Part shown: in pieces, positions 30,051 through 36,640 of the stretch
How the letters are laid out: every line of letters begins with the position of its first letter
Position numbering within the stretch: the first letter of the stretch is position 1
Assembly: GCA_900642245.1 (NCBI GenBank)
Contig: CAAAJI010000462.1
Location: forward strand, 3,712 to 40,351
Reading direction: 5' to 3'
Length of the DNA: 36,640 bases
Source of the DNA: Fragilaria radians
Taxonomy: Eukaryota > Bacillariophyta > Fragilariophyceae > Fragilariales > Fragilariaceae
Translations under genes and position numbers: made by a program
Notes under the pieces: generated by a model
Told to the model about the DNA's origin: nothing
The model's input: only the letters and a program-made list of their open reading frames with translations
The model's database searches: none

Positions 30051-31880
30051 GATATGTGTGTGAGATGAAGGTATTTAACTAATGCTTCTCGTGCTCTACT
30101 TGAAAGGCTTATTTTCAACTCTGTCTTCTATTATTCCTTGGATTACAACTGTCTCTTGTTGTGAGTCTTACTGTACTTGAATTATTTAATGAAGAAGTTG
30201 ATAACGTCGTGGAGTTCTGTTCTGCTAAAGCGACTTGTTATCGACGTGTTATTGTTGATTGGAAATTCTGCCTGCTACGAGAATAATAGAAGAGAGATAG
30301 GAAAGCAACGGCGACAATTCCTTACTATCACATATGACCGTTTCTGTACACGACTAATACGGAAATAATCCCGCAATGCACGCATGCCGATCCACATTTT
30401 TATGGCAATGGGCTAAATAAGAGTGTTCTGAAATTAACCGTGTGGAAACGGCATTGACTACAATCACATACAGTTTTCTGCCGAATTTCCAAATAATATT
30501 TCCATTCTCAACCCACCACGGCCAACAAATTGTTTGTCATTTTCTCAAATTTTGTCTGCAAGAATGAAGATTTGCAAGAATTGAATAAAGTAATGGAAAG
30601 TGTTTCAATTACATCAAAGGTATAGTTACAATAATTGTCAAAGCAAAAAGAAATCGTTGTGGAAGTTCCCACTGTAGCAACGCTTACACAACCCACTGAG
30701 AACTGGAATATTCATTTTTATCCATGTAGTAAAACTATATAGAGGCAAAACGAAATAAGAATTTGAAATGTTGAACCTTTTGTGTGAGATTTCAAATCGG
30801 AATATCAATGGATTGAAGTGCACTTAACAATTAACAACCAGATCTGACACTTAAGTCGAAAAGCAAACGTATGGGTGTTGCATCCTGATGAAGTAACCAG
30901 CATGAAAGATAAATGTTTTGCAAATTAAGCAATTGCCTTTAGGCAAAATAGAACATAATGATGCGTTTTCCTTTAACTTGGGATAAAAGATAATGGCTTG
31001 AAGGGGATTACTTAGTTAAACTTCTTAGAAGTTAAACCATGATTGGTCGAAGTGTTCAAAGGTCAGTAACCATATTTTCTTGACAAAGAGCATAGGAAAC
31101 GTTTTAAACTTTGGCTTTAAATATTTTCTCGTTATTTTGAACTGGATTCTATGGGAGTTCAAATTCATCTGATTCGCATTGATTGTTGTTGACTAGCTTT
31201 GATCGAGCACATTGCCTCGAATTTTCCAATTACGCTTCGTTCTGAGACTTCTCTTGCATAGAGAAAATGCTTGATCAACGGTGTGAAAGTGATTGCTACT
31301 TATTGCTTCAAATTTAGGAACAATCCCTGAATTATTTATCCCAAATTCTCAAATAATTGTATTCCTTCCAGCAAAAGTAACATATTGCAAAGGACTCTAC
31401 ATTCCAATTCTTTCCCGGAATCAGATTGGACTTTCATTAAAATACCCTTTTCTTTCCATAACACATTCAAATTGTGTGAAGGCTTCCTTTCTTTAATTGA
31501 ATGTTAGCCTTATGTATGTATTGCTTCTATTTGTAGTATTTGAAAGCTAAACTCGCCTACTTTCTTCAGATAGTCATACGCAAATGGGAAATGCAATGCA
31601 TATGCCATTAAGCTTCACATCCCCCAGATACTATTCAACAGCTTCATCTAAGTCTTCTTAGCTGTAAACCTTTTTCTTTTGTCATGATTTTGTGAACAAT
31701 GCAACCATTCCAAGTTTTTCCAGATCCAAACAATTATTTATCTCCGTTTCGTATGTTCAACTAACTACCGGTAGTCGCCAACAAATCGAAAGTCGTACGA
31801 GTACGGATCAATTACAGTGTGGTGGGTGGAACGGGAAAAACAAGTACGACGTACGGCCAGGATACAGACAAAACATTGTC
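30051..31880. other. Intergenic, no gene seen
   Basis: About 1.8 kb, AT-rich. It holds the promoter of the Rab gene at its left end. The short open frames here (30177-30368, 31293-31496) show no recognisable features. The stretch 31692-31880 is open in frame with the next gene but is better taken as its 5' leader. Confidence 0.5.
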
Positions 31881-32738
31881 ATGTCAGAAAAGCAAAATCG
31901 GCGACAACGAAATGATTATCCTTCGAAGCATCATTTCCTGTCGTCAATTCTTGCTATTCTCATAATACTTTACTTACATTCCAGTTATGCACTTGCCTTT
32001 GCACCTGTATCTATTCCTGGGTATAAGATATTTTACACCAAAGAAAAATCAAGTTTATCTCCAAATCGACCATGTCGTGAATGCATGGATCATCCATCCG
32101 TCTGTCTCCAAACTCATTCGTCTTCCCATAGTTTATCAAAAGAATCCAACATTTCCTCTACATCACCCTGGATGATACGTCATTGTACGTATGCAGAACT
32201 AAAACAAGTTTCAGAAATTATTGTTCAGTCCTTCTATACAGATTCCATGAGATCCTCACCCTTTTCCGCGGTCTTAAAGATAGGAGAATGGAATCGATTG
32301 CAACAAAATTTCCCCTACTATAAAGATCGTCATCTTCATAGAATGTTAGTTGCCACAACGACGACAGATCCGTCTACAATTATTGGCTTTGTGGATTTGG
32401 ATGTCCGACCACCGACGAGACGGATTGATCCACCTCGTCCGTATTTGAGTGATCTTGCTGTTCATCCCAATTATCGACGATGTGGCATTGCATCACAATT
32501 AATTAATACATGTGAGATGACTGTTCGATTCCAATGGGATGGATTTGGAACAACACAAGATGGAATATCGCCTCCGTCACCAAGTTCAGAAATGTACATT
32601 CGTGTCGAACGAGACAACGAGGTGGCGATTCAAATGTATCAAAAACTGCAATATGTAGCCCTATCACACCCCATCTTTGGAGTAGAAGATACGACTGTTT
32701 TATTACGTAAGAATTTATCTTATCAGGTTGATACATAA
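31881..32738 (+). CDS. Plastid-targeted GNAT-family N-acetyltransferase
   Basis: 285 aa from the ATG at 31881. I prefer this start to the in-frame ATG at 31692 because it puts a signal peptide (FLSSILAILIILYLHSSYA) at the N-terminus. The peptide is followed by LAF-APV with Phe40 at the cleavage site, the ASAFAP-type motif that sends diatom proteins through the ER to the plastid. The GNAT domain covers residues ~110-280: FVDLDVRPP (strand), YLSDLAVHPNYRRCGIASQL (188-207, with the R-x-x-G-x-A acetyl-CoA loop), and the closing EVAIQMYQKLQYV. The substrate (protein N-terminus, lysine or small amine) cannot be told. It is convergent with the next gene. Confidence 0.83.
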   Translation: MSEKQNRRQRNDYPSKHHFLSSILAILIILYLHSSYALAFAPVSIPGYKIFYTKEKSSLSPNRPCRECMDHPSVCLQTHSSSHSLSKESNISSTSPWMIRHCTYAELKQVSEIIVQSFYTDSMRSSPFSAVLKIGEWNRLQQNFPYYKDRHLHRMLVATTTTDPSTIIGFVDLDVRPPTRRIDPPRPYLSDLAVHPNYRRCGIASQLINTCEMTVRFQWDGFGTTQDGISPPSPSSEMYIRVERDNEVAIQMYQKLQYVALSHPIFGVEDTTVLLRKNLSYQVDT

Positions 32739-33231
32739 CATACAACAACCAATGAGCGGCGGAAACAAATGTTCAACAGGTTAACAATATCACTCAGTAG
32801 AGAGGATGCATTCTATTCTCAACCATAAGTATAGAGCTATATCTAATTTGTGATCCGTTTTCAAAGTTCGAGTTTTCTACTTCCATTATTTTCGTACTAC
32901 TATTGTTGAAAGTTTATCGTCGCGACTTTGACTGCATCTGTGAGGTTAAACGTAGTTGACATATGAAGTTGCATCACCACACGAGAACAGTAGCAAACGT
33001 CACTTACAATCAGAGTAGCGAATATAGTGCGGAGTGTTTTAACTAGGATAAAAGTTTTTGTCGCAATATATGATACATCGAGAGTCGAGCTAACTTTGGA
33101 ATTGTGGTTATTAATCCAGCAGCGATTGTTTTCAATTCGATAATGAACACCAGAGACTCTGTACTACCCTCTCCGTGGAAATGGAACCATTCTCGGAGGA
33201 TCTAAATGTTCAACTACTCAACAATACAGAT
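32739..33231. other. Convergent intergenic region
   Basis: Shared 3' flank of two convergent genes. Nothing else seen. Confidence 0.5.
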
Positions 33232-34317
33232 TTACGCACCCTTTGACAAAAAATGTTGAATGATTCTGTATACTTGTTCCGGATCTTCCCATGGAAGTAC
33301 GTTACAACAATTGGGTACTTGAATCCACGTACAGTCGTCCATGACATCCACATATGACTGTCGATCACGTCGATCTTTCTCCCCCGTAAGAATCAATATC
33401 CGTTGGGACAAGTCTCTTAGCTCAGTTTCAAAGGATCGATGTTGACACATCCCCGCATTGAAGGCAGCAATGGCAGGTCTCATGAGGGGAGTGGTATTGT
33501 TTTGAGCCGTAACAATCCAATCCTCATCACAGGGAGTAGCGAATAAGAAGGCATTGCTAAAAAATCGTAACGCCCATGATTGTTCTAAAATCATCCCGAA
33601 TGCCAATTGGGATACAATGGGATTTGTTAGGAATGCCAGGTTGCGTTCCAATTCGTTTGGGGGGACTGCTGTCATCAAATCCGTGGGTGGGGAACAAAAC
33701 ATAAGATTATTCACACGAGTAGGATTCCGTGCAGCTAGGAGTAATCCCACAGGTGCCAAACCTCCCTGAACGATTACAGTACAACAGGATTGTCCATCTG
33801 GTAAGAGTGGTTCAATACCCTGTACCCATCCCAGGGGGAAGGATAGGGCACGTTGCATGGGATCCCACGCATCTCCACCATTCGCCATACCACATCCAAT
33901 TAAATCAGGAGCTAAAATGTCACATGATGGATCCTCCCAACAATCCATTAATTTTGTCCAAAACCAAGAATGGATACCAACACCTACAGGATGAATCATA
34001 ATCACAGTCGACTTTGTACCCATTTGATTACCACTTCGTAAGCGATATGTTAATTTCCAATCACGAAATGAATAGGATAGAATAGTTATTTCGGATAAAG
34101 TCTTTGTTGCATAGGCTTGTGACCATGAGTGTCTTGCAGTTTTTGTCATCGTTGTGAGAGGATGTTGCATCCTTCTACTTTGAATACATTTTTCCGACCG
34201 AATAGTAAATGCATCTGCTACTGAGTATCCATCAAGATTTGATACAACAATCAGAAAGGAGTAATAAATTGGTAGGAATATTGCGGCAATCGATGTGGAG
34301 ACTTGTCTTGGTGACAT
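33232..34317 (-). CDS. Plastid-targeted alpha/beta-hydrolase-fold protein with a degenerate triad
   Basis: 361 aa from the ATG at 34317. The frame is open up to 34401, but starting at 34317 puts a signal peptide (SIAAIFLPIYYSFLIVVS) first, followed by ADAF-T with Phe37 at the cleavage point. The fold is recognisable from MIHPVGVGIHSWFWTKLM (oxyanion-loop strand), ILAPDLIGCGMA, and VIVQGGLAPVGLLLAARNP (nucleophile elbow). The acid strand is ILILTGEKDRRDR and the ending is CCNVLPWEDPEQVYRIIQHFL without its first residue. The elbow reads Q-G-G-L-A (from Q184) where G-x-S-x-G is usual, so the Ser is Gly. The position of the catalytic His (GHxxPxExP) reads CNVLPWEDP, so the His is Asn. Only the Asp seems present. 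It is probably a non-hydrolytic or lyase-like member. Confidence 0.78.
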   Translation of the reverse strand: MSPRQVSTSIAAIFLPIYYSFLIVVSNLDGYSVADAFTIRSEKCIQSRRMQHPLTTMTKTARHSWSQAYATKTLSEITILSYSFRDWKLTYRLRSGNQMGTKSTVIMIHPVGVGIHSWFWTKLMDCWEDPSCDILAPDLIGCGMANGGDAWDPMQRALSFPLGWVQGIEPLLPDGQSCCTVIVQGGLAPVGLLLAARNPTRVNNLMFCSPPTDLMTAVPPNELERNLAFLTNPIVSQLAFGMILEQSWALRFFSNAFLFATPCDEDWIVTAQNNTTPLMRPAIAAFNAGMCQHRSFETELRDLSQRILILTGEKDRRDRQSYVDVMDDCTWIQVPNCCNVLPWEDPEQVYRIIQHFLSKGA

Positions 34318-34541
34318 TTTGGTTTTCGTTGCCACTTTTTTTTTCTGAAAGAATCTCCTACTGGTATGATGGAAATACAGTGCACTATTTACTAGTACCA
34401 CTAGGTACTATGTGAAGATACACACGTTTTCAAACTAAGATCTTTTCAACCAACCACATCATCATCAGTGTTACATCCTAGTCAAATTGGAAACTACACT
34501 ATTGTATCTCAAGGATTTCGACTGAATAATATACACAGACC
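34318..34541. promoter_or_regulatory. Shared divergent promoter region
   Basis: 224 bp between two head-to-head genes for plastid-targeted proteins, so co-regulation is possible. I see no clear named motif. Confidence 0.4.
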
Positions 34542-34901
34542 ATGCATTCAGTATTCCGTTTCCCTCTTATCTTCTTGAGCTATTGCTGTTGGTTGTTGTC
34601 TCTCTCAACAACAACATCGTATGCATTTATGATCCATACTCCCATCACACACGGGGGCGGAGTGCACACATCCTCCTCCTCTTTCGTTGTACCATCATTG
34701 TCAAGTATGGATGAAGCGACAACTACAACTTTGGCAGTGGCAACAGTAGACCCAACAGCGTTTCTGACAGATTTGTTGGGATCCTTTCTAAATTCACCTG
34801 CCATATTGGCAATCCCTATTGTGGCTGCATTATCTGTGGCATCCTTGATTGCCTTTCTGATTCAAGCATATGCGACACCACAAGTGGAAGATGATGAATG
34901 A
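34542..34901 (+). CDS. Small plastid-targeted single-span membrane protein, unknown
   Basis: 119 aa. Signal peptide (FPLIFLSYCCWLLSLS) followed by TTTSYAF-M with Phe29 at the expected cleavage site, so plastid import is likely. After a Ser/Thr-rich transit stretch comes VDPTAFLTDLLGSFLNSPAI and one membrane helix (about 87-108, AILAIPIVAALSVASLIAFLIQ). An acidic tail, EDDE, ends it. The size and shape are like the small nuclear-encoded thylakoid subunits of photosystems or cytochrome b6f, but I do not recognise which, if any. It is divergent from the hydrolase-fold gene and convergent with the channel gene. Confidence 0.7.
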   Translation: MHSVFRFPLIFLSYCCWLLSLSTTTSYAFMIHTPITHGGGVHTSSSSFVVPSLSSMDEATTTTLAVATVDPTAFLTDLLGSFLNSPAILAIPIVAALSVASLIAFLIQAYATPQVEDDE

Positions 34902-35129
34902 ATGATTATGCTAATTTTTCGTTTTCGAATATCACACAATAATTAGCACTAGATTGCGAGATATCCAATGCCAATAATTATGAGAGAGTCGATGTATCGA
35001 ATTCAAGAATAAGTTTACAAACGTTGAGGATATAATTAAATCTCAAGTAAATCTAAATTCTAGTTGATGTAATCATTATTTGTCTATGGCAGTAAGGAAA
35101 TCTAATTTCCCGAATTTCAATCTTCTTTC

Positions 35130-36603
35130 CTAGTCAAAGCTATTCTTATTCGAAGGGCTTAATTTGGCACCACACGACCAACAATACGATGCATCAGCCC
35201 AATGCATCGTAGAGCCACATTTAGGACATGGTGTTATAGCATCAATCCAACCACTTCCTGGCGCTTGGGATGTTGGAGGAGGTAATCCGTTGGCTATCGG
35301 ACCATTCGTAGATTCGAGCGATTGTTGCTCTAATGCCGCCCTTTGCTTATCCGATTCCAACAAGGCTTCGATAAGCGCAGCTCCTTGACCTGGAATCACT
35401 GCCACTCCGACAAGAATTGATCCACATACTACCAACTTTCCACCTGTTGTGACAGGAGTAATGTCACTTCAAGAGATGAATGGCATGTGAGTAACTCATC
35501 AAAGCAATAAAAGGCCTACCAAATTGAAAAGCACTATTGCAAAATACCCTGCTTCAACCACACAAGACGTACCCGAATCCTACAGTGGTAATTGTTGTCA
35601 ATCCAAAGTAAAGTGCAGAAAAGTAATCGGGCAGAGCAGGATTGACTCGATGTTCCGTCGTATAGATAAGTCCAGCGGCAACACTAAGGAGCGTCGACAC
35701 CGATAAGATAACTCTAGCCAATTGTAGTTTATAGGGTTGTACATCAGTAGGATTTGTCACACCCAATGCACGTTGGAAGTTGGCAAAATGTTCCATAGAC
35801 GTCAGGACTCGTTGCAGACGCAAGATTCGTAACAATCGTAACGTAATTAAGCCACCATCTTGACTCATCAAGAACGACGGTAGTCCTCCCCACCAGCCCT
35901 CATGATTTAGAATTTGTAGAAAAATAGGAAGTATAACAACTACCATATCCACTAATACGAAGGGTTTCGCAAAATACTTTGGACCCTGTTCAGCGTCGGC
36001 ATACCAACGAAGACCGAAAATAATGAAAAATATGTAGGCTACAATATCTCCCGCAGACTCCACCACGTGAACTATTGAAGGGGCTAAATTATTCAGTGTA
36101 TCGATGGCGACAAAGAGTGTAGAAAAAACAACCAAAAGAGCCTCTGCCAATTCCACCATCGGCTGGGATAGGAATTTGGATAGCGCCGCGGCACCTGGTA
36201 GTTTCCGCTTGGGCTTCTTTTTGGGGGATTTGGGGGGAGGTGCATCATTCGTATTTTTCTTTGAAATGTGATTGACATGAGGAATCATATCAGTATCTGT
36301 ACTTTCCGTAAGAGAGTTATTTACAATTTGAAATTTCTCAAACTCTCGGAGCCTATAATTTTGTTCGATACGTTTCCTGTCTTGATTCATATGTTGGCTT
36401 TTTAATATCTGAGCTTTTACAGATAGCTTTCTCCTTTCAAAATTCTTCTGAAATATTCTCGGCGCTAATATATCTGGTTTGCACCACAGCTTCGCCATCT
36501 TTCGAGAAAACGAAGGAGAAAATCCACCAATTTCTTCGACTTGCAAGGCCATCCAGAAAAGGAAGAAACAGTAAGGTATTGTACCGATTATTCTCATCCT
36601 CAT
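35130..36603 (-). CDS. Plastid-targeted voltage-gated K+-channel-like protein with zinc ribbon (two exons)
   Basis: Join of 36603-35573 and 35466-35130, giving 455 aa. Signal peptide at the N-terminus (MRMRIIGTIPYCFFLFWMAL) followed by IGGF-SPSF with Phe28, an ASAFAP-like plastid signal. Six helices: S1 (about VELAEALLVVFSTLFVAIDT), S2 (IVAYIFFIIFGLRW), S3 (FVLVDMVVVILPIFL), S4 with regular arginines (ITLRLLRILRLQRVL, 253-267), S5 (about 295-314) and S6 (LVVCGSILVGVAVIPGQG). The pore reads LTTITTVGFG-DITPVTTG, the K+-selective TVGFGD filter. The C-terminal tail has a zinc ribbon CPKCGSTMHW then YCWSCGAKL (CxxC twice). Without splicing the first exon would stop just after the filter. The nearest known analogues are cyanobacterial and thylakoid K+ channels (inference). 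Confidence 0.85.
35467..35572 (-). other. Intron in the channel gene
   Basis: 106 bp with GTACGT at the donor and AG at the acceptor. It is phase 2 in the codon for the last Gly of GFG: the exon ends GG and the next exon begins T-GAC-ATT-ACT, restoring GFG-DITP. Frame and motif both support it. Confidence 0.9.
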
Positions 36604-36640
36604 TATTCGTTATCCAACTTTAATTAATATTCCAGCATAG

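Noticed and set aside
31692..31880. N-terminal extension of the GNAT protein
   Set aside because: It would bury the signal peptide; the ATG at 31881 gives a normal plastid presequence.
34318..34401. N-terminal extension of the hydrolase-fold protein
   Set aside because: The 28 residues are basic and would precede the signal peptide; the ATG at 34317 is preferred.
35130..35435. Separate small zinc-ribbon gene
   Set aside because: It starts with a non-ATG codon inside a membrane helix and joins the channel frame perfectly across a GT-AG intron.

Overview
The window looks like nuclear DNA from a diatom or a close photosynthetic stramenopile. Three things point there. Several genes start with a signal peptide followed directly by a phenylalanine in an ASAFAP-like context (LAF-AP, DAF-T, YAF-M, GGF-SP), the bipartite plastid-targeting signature of secondary red plastids. 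The one intron I can define is short, 106 bp with GT-AG ends. Decayed Ty1/copia retrotransposon fragments are scattered through it. The sequence is AT-rich and a draft: there are two runs of N (14021-14040 and 24087-24719). I cannot name the species.

Left edge (1-1186, minus): the first 395 codons of an NSUN2/Trm4-like RNA cytosine-5 methyltransferase running off the window.

Glycosyltransferase region (1194-16375): a two-gene module, a GT92/DUF23-like protein with two tandem domains followed by a GT31-like protein, has been duplicated. Unit A (2198-7747) has an intact 904-aa GT92-like gene and a frameshifted GT31-like pseudogene. It sits between inverted repeats of about 500 bp (1194-1695 and 7749-8280). 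Unit B (11152-14020) has only the C-terminal third of the GT92-like gene but an intact GT31-like gene. A defective copia element (8413-11150, minus) abuts the cut. A third segment (14041-16375) follows a 20-N gap and appears identical to unit A for 2.3 kb, so it may be an assembly artefact.

Repeat graveyard (about 16.4-23.6 kb): no intact gene. There are three further decayed copia fragments in both orientations (gag-protease, RNase H, integrase), plus a CRE-like direct repeat.

Cupin-DUF952 pair (23665-25624, minus): two tandem copies of a fusion protein; the downstream copy is interrupted by the 633-N gap. Another decayed copia gag lies at about 26.65-27.03 kb.

Gene-rich right end (27.6-36.6 kb): a diverged metallophosphoesterase-like protein, a Rab GTPase, then four consecutive genes that all look plastid-targeted: a GNAT acetyltransferase, an alpha/beta-hydrolase-fold protein lacking its catalytic Ser and His, a 119-aa single-span membrane protein, and a six-helix K+-channel-like protein with a C-terminal zinc ribbon. 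In the channel gene an intron splits the selectivity filter codon.

How the genes may work together is inference. The two glycosyltransferases would act in sequence or in parallel in the Golgi. The right-end cluster would act in the plastid, with the channel possibly setting thylakoid or envelope ion balance.
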